NCBI GenBank assembly: GCA_012931725.1
Contig: CM022947.1
Coordinates: 27,740,220 to 27,804,219 of the forward strand
Direction: 5' to 3'
Source: Litsea cubeba
Lineage: Eukaryota > Streptophyta > Magnoliopsida > Laurales > Lauraceae
Length of the DNA: 64,000 bases
Shown here: piece after piece, positions 55,396 to 64,000 of the stretch
How the letters are laid out: each line of letters starts with the position of its first letter
Position numbering within the stretch: the first letter of the stretch is position 1
The notes under the pieces: model-generated
Databases searched by the model: none
The model's input: only the letters and a program-made list of their open reading frames with translations
Told to the model about the DNA's origin: nothing
Made by a program: the position numbers and the translations under genes

Positions 55396-57902
55396 GCGGT
55401 TCTTCTAGAACGAACAAAGGTACAAAGCCTGCTACAAGCGTACCTCGTCGATCTGCTAGATCTTCCAATCCGGCCGTTCAGCAGGCCTGGGAGAAGGTCC
55501 AGTATGTTGAGAGAAACCTGGAAGAGTGTGACTCCCTCAACAGAGATGAGATGAGGCAGCGACTGATCGCTCTCAAGGGAGAGGAATTTTATAAGATCAT
55601 GGTAAGCAGCCATCCGTGGGTTATGGACGATTAGAGGGTTTTGCCAAGCCTACCTTCTTCTTTGGTGATGCAGTCCTTGACGACGTGACATACCAGAGGA
55701 GATGTTTTCAGTTCTCTTACATAGCTGATGGTGAAAAGAGAACCGTTGTTACCCGGTCGACGTTTGATCGCACCATCTCGATCATGAGCCTTTCACCCAC
55801 ATGCCCTAAGAGGGAAGATCCTCCAAGCTGGGTGAAAAGGAAAAATGTAATCAAGATCGGAGTTTTTGTTGGCGGTTATCCTGGATATGCGGAGAAATAG
55901 CCTGCCGACATGGACATGTTGATGCCGGCCAGCGGCTACCAGGGCTCTGATTATCCATCGGTCGCTTTGGGATCGGTGGGCCTTGGCATTTTCAGGGGTG
56001 ACGGCGGCAATTGGGTGAAGCCTTTTCGATTCGTGGCTGTTTCAATGCTGACTCCGAGTGGAAGTCGTGGACTGATCGAGTCTTGCTGATTGGTGGTGCC
56101 ATTTTGAAGGAAGTCGAGATTTTTGATGTGGTCCGCGCCTTTAGGGAGACTGCAATCTTTTCCGACGAGGCCTTCATGGCTATGTTGGAGTCATTCCTTC
56201 CACAAACCAATACCTTCGTTGTCATGACTAGAGAGATTGGTTTTTCTTTGAAGGAACTGAGCGCCATTATTGGATTGCCTATCCTCGGCAAACTCTATGA
56301 AGAGTTCATGCCGATCGACAGCGTCTTTGAGGAGCAGTCGGAGGAGTTCAGGCTCTTGTACTTTCAGCTTGTCGCCTTCTATGGTTTTTTTAAGGAGAAG
56401 GAGGGCTCGAAAGTAAGATCCAGCAGTTGGAAGAGTTCTGGCTCTTCGCTCACCAACTTTTTTGACAGTAAGGAATCTTCTGATATCATGACCGAGGAAG
56501 CCAGAGCTCAGGATCCAGGTTCGAAGAAGACTTTGGCTATGCAAGAAGAGTTGAGGGGTTTCTTCGCAAGTACAGACGCCATTTGTTCTGACATTGTACT
56601 GCGGAGAGATCTCGCTATTTACCTCACTTATTGGCTAGGTGAGGCTATTTTTGCTGGAGGAGATGGAATGCACATCAGGCCGCATTACATTTTTTCGGCT
56701 TGTCAGGTGGCATTTGGAGAGCGACTTGCTTTAGTGCCTGCTCTTTACTCCTACTTGCGCACCGAACTGCATGCTGCTGCTTTCTTGGTTCGGCTTGGGC
56801 TTCCCGTGAACAAGGTATTTTCAGCCCATATTTTCTATTCGTGGTTTGTATACCACTGTCCTGGCTTCCATCGGCTGGGTGCTGCACAGGATGATGATCC
56901 TCTGATGATTCGATTGGCTAAGGGGAAAGCCGTATCTGAACCACTTTTGTTTGCCCGCATGAGGATCCGACGGTTCAAGGACGTCGAGATGGGGCAATCT
57001 TCAGTGAAGCTTTCTCCAGAGTTGCGGAAGAAGGCTTTTGATTTTCGTGCCTCCCGAGACTCTACCAGGGCAGGTCGAGAAGGCATTACTCCTTGACAAA
57101 TGTAGAGAAGGAGTGGCTTTTCAGCATACGTGTCGGCACGATGGTGTACCATAGACATCTTTTCGTCGACATCCAGTCGTATGTACCTTCTCGCTTTGCT
57201 CTGCAGTTGGGCTTTTTTCAAGGCGTTGTTGGAGCGCCTTCAAGCATTGTGAAGTGCTTTGGAGGTTTGCAGGATGGGAGAAATGCATGGGCTTTCTATA
57301 GTGCTGAAGACACTACAGCCATGATTTCCTATCCTGTATTGTTGACTTCCCGGACTGCCGGCTTCGCGAAGTGGTTCACGGAGAGCTTTTTGGCATATCG
57401 AGAGCTTTCCAAGAAGGAGCTTGATGTGAAGCTGTCATCTAAAAAAGGCCTTGGAAAGTAGGATGGCGTCCGGCGAAAGGAAGTTTGGGCCTTCTTTTCT
57501 GGAGAGAAGCACAAGATAGGCTTTCTCGGTGACCAGGGCGTCATTGGTTCTGAAGCTGTTCGAGAAATACTTGATAAGGCTTTAGAGCAGCTAGAACAGG
57601 AGGAAGCTGAGCTTGATGCTTTTGGATGCAAGCGGCACGGAGGCGAGCTTCCGTGGAGTCTACTGATAAGGGTAGACCATCCAGCGAGGAGTCAAGTGAG
57701 AGACCTGACTCTGACAGTGGGGCAGGTTCTTCTAGGAAGCGAGCCTGTAGAGGTAAGAGGAAGAGGAGTCAGCATCGCAGGAAGGAGCAACACGAAGACT
57801 CTCCTGATATGGAAGTCCTTCTTACTATCAATGAGGAGGTGCCAGAGAATGCTGACGAGCCTCCAGAAAAGAGGAGCCGAGAATTAGAGACCGTTGGTGA
57901 AG

Positions 57903-58000
57903 GTATGATTCTTCCTCTTTCTCTTTCCATTTCTTTTCATGGAATTTTCCATGTTCTGATTTGCATCCTACTTCTGCTTTTCTCTTCTTCTTTTTTTTAG
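57903..58000 (+). other. intron of antisense gene, 98 bp, phase 1
   Basis: Donor GAAG|GTATGA, acceptor TTTTTTTTAG|TAGAGG after a long pyrimidine run. Splicing keeps the frame open into a 117-nt exon. Confidence 0.75.
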
Positions 58001-58117
58001 TAGAGGGAGAAGACTTGGCGATGCCTGAGGTCCCGACCCATGTGGTGGTGATGGATTTTTTGGGGGCACCTAAAGAAGAACCGAGGGACTCTGGAGTGAA
58101 TCCAGAATCTCCAATTT

Positions 58118-58186
58118 GTATAACTTCTTTTGTTTTCTTTTTTTAATGTTTCTGACTTGATTTGCTAACACATTTTTTTTTGTAAG
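58118..58186 (+). other. intron of antisense gene, 69 bp, phase 1
   Basis: Donor ATTT|GTATAA, acceptor TTTGTAAG|CCGAC. It separates two short acidic exons (117 and 111 nt) without changing frame. Confidence 0.7.
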
Positions 58187-58297
58187 CCGACTTGTCACAG
58201 GATTCCGATGACTTTGAACCATCGATGGATGCAAATGTTGATGATGCTTCCGATGACTTCATGGAGGAAGAGAGTGTTCCGCCAGTCGTCGAGGAAG

Positions 58298-58370
58298 GTA
58301 CTTTATAGTAATAAACCTGATAATGATTTTTTAAACAGGATCATATTCATACATTTTTGTGTTTCGTTAG
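58298..58370 (+). other. intron of antisense gene, 73 bp, phase 1
   Basis: Donor GGAAG|GTACTT, acceptor TTTCGTTAG|CAAGC. It joins the second acidic exon in frame to the long C-terminal exon. The intron tail is recognisable in the left copy at 11,243-11,284. Confidence 0.7.
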
Positions 58371-59329
58371 CAAGCTTTAAAGTGACAGAAGAGAGTCCAT
58401 CGCTTCCTTCGAAACCAGAGCAAGGGATGCCAGAGGTTGATTCGGAGGTAGAGACTCGTAGAACCATTTCTGACACAGTTGAGGAGATATCTCGTGCTGA
58501 GATTCCTTCCCCAGCGGTTCCAAATGGAAAGAGTTCTTTTGTTACTCTTCCAACGGGTCATGACATGAGCAGCCGACTGACAGAACGGTGCAAATCTTCA
58601 TCTGGGCCATTTCTCCTATTTGCGAAGAAGGTGCTGGCACGGGTTTTGAGCTCTTGGATCGAGACTCTCCTTTCTGGGCACTTGGATGCCGGATTTGGGA
58701 TGATCCAGCATGTGCAAGAGATTCTCATTGATGCCGAAGAAGTTGGTCTAGACGTCACAGGTGCCAAGGCGATCATTGATAGGATCATTGCGCTGGGCGA
58801 CAAGTGGTTTGAGACCATGGACTTTCCTGACGACCAGTTCTTCAAGAAGATGTTCTTGGACCCTGCTAATAGGGCTAAGTTTGACCTGAATGAGGCTACA
58901 CAGAGCAGGAAGCAGGTAGTCCGAGATAAGAACTTAGAAAAGCTAGCCATCATCGGGCTGAGGCACGACCTTAACATCCTTGATAGGAAGGTCGATGAGG
59001 CCAGAAAACGTCTTGAGCATTTGAAGGCACAAGTCGCTGCCAAGTGGGCTGCTATAACAGAGGCTCGTGATAGGGAGAGTGCTCTGATTCGCCGGGTTGC
59101 AGATGCCGATCGAGTTCTCGAAAGGAAGATTCAAGAAGACGAACAATGGCAAGCTGCTCGGGATAAGCTTTCCGGTATAAAAGAAAGGTTACAGCCTTCT
59201 CCAGCATCTCATGGCAAGTCCTTGAAGAAGTGTGCCTTGGAAACTATGACGGCTAAGGCCTAGAGTTTGCTTGAGGAGCTGAAACTTTGGCTAGAGACCA
59301 TTTTTGGCTGAGCTCCTATTTTTTTTTTT

Positions 59330-60385
59330 GTAGCAAAAAACTATCCTTCTTTTTTTTGTACCACATGTATATATATTTTTTGGTACTCTCTCTTTCTTTC
59401 TTTTTTTTGTGTAGTGCTTGTAAACACTTTCTTTTGGTACCACATGTATTTTTTGGTACTTCTTTTTTTTCCCTACGCTCACTTAAATCTTTTTGTGATG
59501 AAAGTAATTGCTAAATGGGATTTGATCAAAAGCTTGTCATTTTGTGAAAATCTTTTGTCAAATGGTTGTTTTGGCATGAGAGCCAGACTTTGTTTGTGAC
59601 ATGAGAGCCCTTTTTGGCATGAGAGCCAGTTTTGTGGCATTGATAGCCGGTTTTGTGGCATTGATAGCCAGTTTGTGGCATTGATAGCCGGGTTTTTTGA
59701 AAACCAAGTTTTGGTTGGTGGCATTGATAGCCGATTTTATTTTGTGGCATTGATAGCCGGTTTGCTGGCATTTATAGCCAGTTTGTGGCATTTATAGCCA
59801 GATTTGGTGGCATTTATAGCCTATTTTGGTTTTCAAAAATGTAATTATCGACTAAGATTCGCCCCCCTACTGAATGGTCTTGCAAGTATCGATGGAATGT
59901 CGCATCCTTTCTCATTTGGTTGTGAGTATCGATGGAATGTCGCCTCCTCGCGGATTTGAGTGCAAGTATCAATGGAATGTCGCATCCTTGCTTTTCAAAG
60001 ATTTTGGTTTTGCGGGTACTGACTTGATGTCGTTTCCCCACGATTTTTGAAATTTACGGTTTTCTCGAACCTTTGGATTGTGGATATTAACTGAAATGTT
60101 GCATCTCCATGATTTCTTAGTTTTTTTTTAACCTTCGAAATTTGGGCTGTAGATATCAACTGCAATGTTGCGTCTCCACGGTTTTAGGTTTTCTCGAACC
60201 TTTAAAACTTGGGTTGTGGATATCAACTGAAATGTTGCGTCTCCACTTTAGTTTTTTTTTTTTTTTGGATTTTGCAAGTATCGACGAAATGTCGCTTCCC
60301 TGCGATTTTGGAAGTGCCGAATATGGTTCGTATGCTTCTGATTTGTACGAGTATCGAGTAAACGTCGCTTCCTCACGGTTTTGAA
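59330..60385. repeat. Tat 3' spacer repeats (right copy)
   Basis: In order: two ~60-bp GTACCACATG-type units (59,355-59,465), one TTTCATCACAAAA-type unit (59,470-59,520), about nine TGGCATTGATAGCC or TGGCATTTATAGCC units (59,620-59,825), and GATGCGACATTCCATCGATA-type units (59,845-60,385). All mirror 8,998-10,262 with different copy numbers. No gene is visible. Confidence 0.85.
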
Positions 60386-60725
60386 AAACCTTTTTTTTTG
60401 TTTAAAGACATGAGGGTCGTAAGTTTTGACCTAAAACCATTTTGGCGGTAAAAGGTTGGGTGGACTAGGGTGGAAATCCCTGAATCCAGATTTTATTTCA
60501 AACCATGAATTTTGGGTTCAAGGATTGAAAGTTTTGGTCAAGTTAGGGAGAGGCTCCTAAACTTGGAATTTTTGAACAATGAAACGATGAAAGTAAGCAT
60601 TGTTTGAATTTCTAGAAATTTCAACATTTGATATGAAAATTCTAAAAAGAGTGGGTTGGACGAGCGAGTACCTGGAAATAGGTTTTGGCCATACAGGCAT
60701 TGCTCTTAGCCAGTTGGGTAAGTCC
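60386..60725. other. Tat 3' spacer, non-coding (right copy)
   Basis: Conserved with 8,656-8,997 in reverse complement. No ORF or repeat seen. Confidence 0.7.
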
Positions 60726-62273
60726 TCAAGGGTAGTACCATTTTAAGAACTTGTCGTTGATGGGCAACATACATCTGTCACCTTCCATGTTTAGGAGTGC
60801 GTATGCGCCGTTGGAGAAAACCTTGTTGATGACGTAGGGTCCCTCCCATTTTGGCTCAAACTTCCCTTTGGACTTATGAGCGAAGACCATTGGTCTTTTT
60901 ACTGCAAGAACCAAGTCACCCTTTTTGTAGGCGCGTTGCCTGACCTTCTTGTCGAAAGATCCTGCCATGCGTGCTTGGTAAAGTTCAATGCTTTGTCGAG
61001 CTTTGAGCCGTCTCTCATCGAGATTGTCCAGCTCATGGAGTCGTAATTTGACATTGCTTTCTTGAGTCATGTCATTTTGCAAAGATGCCCTCAGGGAAGG
61101 AATTTGTACTTCCAAGGGTACGACAGCTTCGCATCCATAAACCAATGAGAATGGTGTGCTATGGGTTGGTCCTCGAACGGTGGTTCGATAGGCCCACAAA
61201 GCTTCAGAGAGCTTGTCGCTCCAGTCTCTTTTATGACTAGAGACCATTTCTTGAGGATTTTACAGAGTGTCTTGTTGAAGGCTTCTGCTAATCCGTTTGA
61301 TGCCGGATTGTATGGAGTCGAAGGACAGCTTTGGATTTTGTATTTGTCGCAGAACCTATAGAATCGATGATCCCGGAATTATGGTCTGTTATCATGGACG
61401 AATCTTTTGGGTATGCCGAAACGACAAACAATGTTAGTGCGCAGGAACTGAAGAACTGATGAGGTCTTCATTTCATTGAGTGCAAATGCTTCCGACCACT
61501 TGGAGAAATAATCCGTAGCGGCGAAGATAAAACGATGACCTTTACTTGAAGGGGGAGAAATAGGACCAATGATGTCCATACCCCAGGCTTCGAAAGGCCA
61601 TGAGATCGCTGTAGGATGTAGTCATTCTGGAGGCATGTGAATGTAATCTCTGTGAACTTGGCATTGTTGGCGGTGCTTAGTAAATTACATTGTGTCAGCT
61701 AGTAGGCCAGTAATAACCTAACCTTTTTATCTGATCGTAAATCTTTGGACCAGCCTGATGAGCTCCACAAAGACCAGCATGAACTTCTTCGAGTGCTTTG
61801 TCAGCCTCTTGTTGTGACAAGCAGCGTAGAAGTATTCCGTTGAAGGAATTCTTGTAAAGGATTTTTGAAGGAATATCCAAATGAAAGCTTGGGGTTCGCC
61901 TTTGGATGTTTACCCTTTCTTTTGGATCTTCAGGTAGGATTCCGAACATAGTGTAATTAATGAACGGATCCCTCCAGTCGCCAATTGAAGGTTGAAGGAT
62001 GGAGATCTGACTTCCAACCACTCGGTGGCATTCAGCAACTGCTTGGTGTGTGCTAAGAGGAGGGAGGATTCTTCTCTCGCACACTGTGATCTGCATGTTT
62101 TTCCCTTCCTGGATTGCCATAGATGCGGCAAGTCCGGCAAGGGCATCTGCATGTATATTTTCACCTCTACGAATGTGGGCGATGTGATAGATGTCAAACT
62201 TTTGCAGAAGCGATTGTGCCTTGTTGTAGTAAGGCAGTAGATCAGGCTTCTTGACTTCAAATTCCTGATTCAT
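60726..62273 (-). pseudogene. pol: Tat pol: archaeal-type RNase H end and integrase
   Basis: The first part (62,273-61,695) finishes the second RNase H (ENIHADALAGLAAS holds its last Asp). It then enters the integrase zinc-binding region (HAGLCGAHQAG, RLGYYWP) and stops before the Cys pair. The core is split: 61,579-61,379 has WGMDIIGPISPP (first Asp) and FVHDNRP (second Asp), and the Glu region ASNGLAEAFNKTL lies near 61,300. The C-terminal part 61,247-60,726 is open, with LSEALWAYRTTVRGPTHSTP, KKGDLVLAVKRPM and KFEPKWEGPYVI. At least three stops and one frameshift disable it. Integrase would insert element cDNA into the host genome. Confidence 0.92.
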
Positions 62274-62729
62274 CTAGTTGACGATCAGTTGAGAGTCTCC
62301 AAAGACTTCCAGCATGGTGATGCCAGATTTGATGGCGAGTTCCAATCCTAGGATTAGAGCTTGATATTCAGCTGCATTGTTTGTGCATGGTTCCAGTAGC
62401 GAGAAAGCGTGTGGAATCATGTATATGTCGGGGCTAACAAAGAGGATGCCAACTCCCGAGATCAGCTGTCTTTTTTCAGTTGTCCTGATTGCACCATCAA
62501 AGTACATGTCACAGGAGGCATTTTGTGAGAAAGTCTCCACGTTGTAGACTGGTTCGTCTGGGAGATCATCTCTGAGTGGAGAATCTTTAGGCAATGGGTG
62601 CTCTGCGAGAAAGTCCACTAGAGCTTGGCCTTTGATTTGCCATTTATGGTACATACATAATATAAAATTGTGACAGAATGATGAACCATTTTGCCAGTCG
62701 GGCATTAAGAGAACATGTTTTTGTGACAA
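62274..62729 (-). pseudogene. pol: Tat pol: archaeal-type RNase H (second RNase H)
   Basis: The open frame contains GQALVDFLAEHPLP, then the catalytic block MYFDGAIR (first Asp), CTNNAAEYQALILGLE (Glu) and LEVFGDSQLIVN (second Asp). The last Asp lies in the next segment, after a stop at 62,274. This is the extra RNase H that plant Tat elements carry after the gypsy-type RNase H. It would remove the RNA strand during reverse transcription. Confidence 0.9.
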
Positions 62730-62735
62730 GGACCT

Positions 62736-64000
62736 TCAAGAGGTTGATCCTCGAGACCAGATAACTGTGTTGGAAAGCAAGTAGTAACGCAGCTTTTGTA
62801 CAGCGAACATCACTGCAAGGCATTCTTTTTCGACTGGAGAGTAGCGATGCTCTGCACCTACTAGCATCCAGCTCAGGTAGTATAGAGCAACTTCTTTTCT
62901 TTCATCATTTTCTTGTGCAAGCAGAGTGCCAAGAGAGTGATCAAGGGCTCTTGTGTACAAGATGAATGGTTTTCCAGTGGTAAGAGCAGCTAACACTGGA
63001 GGTTTGGTCAGGTATGACTTGATATCTAGGAATGCAGCTTCACATCAGCATCCCAGACAAAGTTCACACCTTTTTTCATCAACCAGTAGAATGGACGGCA
63101 TTTCCCCGAAAGATTGGAGATGAACCGTCTGATGTAGGCCAATCTCCCTTGAAGCCATTTAAGTTCTCTCAAGGTTCTTGGAGAGGGCATTTCTAGAATA
63201 GCCTTGACTTTTATGGGGTCAAGCTCTATTCCAGCTTTCCGAACTAGGAATTCGAGGAACTTACCCGACGAGATGTCGAAGAAGCACTTCAGAGGATTCA
63301 TCCGCAGTTTGAGTTTGCCAAGGCGGAGGAAGACTTTTCGAAGGTCTTCGATATGTTCTTCTTTTCTTTTGCTTTTGACGGCGAGGTCATCAACATAACA
63401 TTCGACCGTCTTGTACTACAAATCTTGGAATATTTCCATCATAGCCCTCTGATATGCGGCATCAGCTTTTTTCAGATCAAATGGCATGATAGTGTAGCAA
63501 TACACGCCAAATGGGGTCCAAAAGGATGTATGCTTTTCATCTTCAGGATGCATCTTTATCTGATTGTACCCAGAGAAGTCATCCATGAATGTCATTCGCT
63601 CGAATCCACAGGTATTGTCAATCATTACCTCTGGTATGGGGAGCAGGAATTACTTTTTAGGGCATGTGCCATTCAGGTCTCTATAGTCAATATAGACCCT
63701 GATCTGCCCGTTTTTTTTATCACGGGGACAATGTTGGCCAACCATTCAGGATGCTGTTCCTCACGGATGAAGCCAACGCTTTCGAGTTTTTGAACTTCTT
63801 GTTCAATTTTATCCATCACATCTGGACAGAATCTTCTTTGGCCATGCTTGATAGGCTTGATGTCTTCCTGAAGATTGAGTTTGTGGACTGCTACCTTGGG
63901 ATCTAAACCAGGCATTTCAGCGTAAGACCATGCGAAGCAATCGACAAATTCACGAAGAAAAGCAATATACTCGGGTAACTCATCATCCTTTATATTCTTG
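62736..64000 (-). pseudogene. pol: Tat pol: reverse transcriptase with first RNase H, broken
   Basis: The N-terminus runs off the window. 63,915-63,673 holds MPGLDPKVAVHKLNL and a frameshift in the KKTGRSG region. 63,625-63,416 holds motif A with TFMDDFSGYNQI and then CAG-to-TAG at 63,416. The YVDD region follows at about 63,385. 63,301-63,026 is the thumb, with another frameshift near 63,045. 62,996-62,736 is the gypsy-type RNase H (ILYTRALDHSLGTLLAQ), with a final frameshift. It is more decayed than the copy at 280-1,592. Confidence 0.92.

Larger units (their letters stand above)
54665..59311 (+). pseudogene. antisense PMD-like gene carried by Tat (right copy), with introns
   Basis: Exon 1 is 54,665-54,674. 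A 721-bp intron leads to exon 2 at 55,396 (VPRRSARSSNPAVQQAWEKV). The PMD-like part (about 56,030-57,400) contains SFLPQTNTFVV, GFSLKELSAIIGLPILGKL and RRDLAIYLTYWLGEA. Next come a Lys/Arg/Ser-rich part (57,650-57,800), two short acidic exons and a coiled-coil C-terminus (58,850-59,200) ending LETIFG at 59,311. Breaks are CAG-to-TAG at 55,632, a one-base loss soon after, TAG at 55,898, indels near 56,030, 57,075 and 57,600, TAG at 57,459 and TAG at 59,261. It converges tail-to-tail with integrase (60,726). The position between pol and the 3' LTR, antisense, is known for extra ORFs of some Tat elements. The molecular role is unknown. Confidence 0.82.
47914..64000 (-). mobile_element. Tat-lineage Ty3/gypsy element (right copy), cut by window edge
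   Basis: On the minus strand: RT, RNase H, archaeal-type RNase H, integrase, spacer with minisatellites, antisense PMD-like gene, 3' UTR repeats, polypurine tract and a complete 3' LTR ending exactly at TGATGG (47,914). The 3' LTR carries a solo LTR. Coding parts have several stops and frameshifts. The 5' half lies beyond the right edge. Confidence 0.93.

Noticed and set aside
54665..59311. PMD-like gene as an independent host gene between transposons
   Set aside because: The same gene sits at the same relative position, between integrase spacer and polypurine tract, in both Tat copies. It is therefore element cargo.

Overview
The window is a block of nested plant LTR retrotransposons with no recognisable host gene. 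Three things point to a flowering plant: Tat-lineage Ty3/gypsy elements with a second, archaeal-type RNase H; a plant-mobile-domain (PMD)-like gene; and plant-type Ty1/copia and Del/Tekay-like LTRs. The species cannot be named from the sequence. Nothing bacterial (operons, RBS, CRISPR) and no tRNA or rRNA gene was seen.

Layout. (1) 1-8,628: minus-strand Tat internal region (RNase H fragment, RT, linker, protease, gag, pre-gag ORF, leader), cut by the window edge. (2) About 8,629-18,178: plus-oriented Tat 3' part, consisting of the last integrase codons, repeat-rich spacer, an antisense PMD-like gene (14,429-10,306), polypurine tract and a complete 2.56-kb LTR (15,613-18,171). (3) 18,195-22,142: minus-oriented truncated gag, pre-gag ORF, leader and PBS. 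(4) 22,143-39,173: minus-oriented Tat LTR split by copia-1 (22,547-32,120, exact 5-bp TSD) and by the 5'-truncated copia-2 (32,811-38,426). (5) 39,174-42,815: a mosaic of Tat LTR and 3'-UTR pieces in alternating orientation. (6) 42,810-46,205: an old, decayed minus-strand copia-3. (7) 46,206-47,913: non-coding repeat-bearing DNA. (8) 47,914-64,000: a second Tat element on the minus strand, made of a 3' LTR (47,914-53,532, carrying a 3,030-bp solo LTR at 48,428-51,457 with a 5-bp TSD), polypurine tract, antisense PMD-like gene (54,665-59,311), integrase, two RNases H and RT running off the window.

The most interesting content is the antisense gene carried by both Tat copies between integrase and the 3' LTR. 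It has its own TATA box, a short first exon (ATGGCTTCAA), a 0.66-0.72 kb GT-AG intron at the same place in both copies, a PMD-like N-terminal half, a Ser/Arg/Lys and acidic middle and a coiled-coil C-terminus. The right copy also has three short phase-1 GT-AG introns. Because it lies antisense to the genomic RNA, its introns would not be spliced out during retrotransposition. Both copies are now broken by stops and frameshifts.

Within each Tat element, gag and pol would have supplied particle, protease, RT/RNase H and integrase functions, while the antisense gene would have been transcribed separately towards pol. Re-inverting 8,629-18,190 gives a simple head-to-tail array, LTR - leader - gag - (deleted pol) - antisense gene - LTR - leader - gag - pol, so the left half is best read as a tandem Tat array with one internal inversion.
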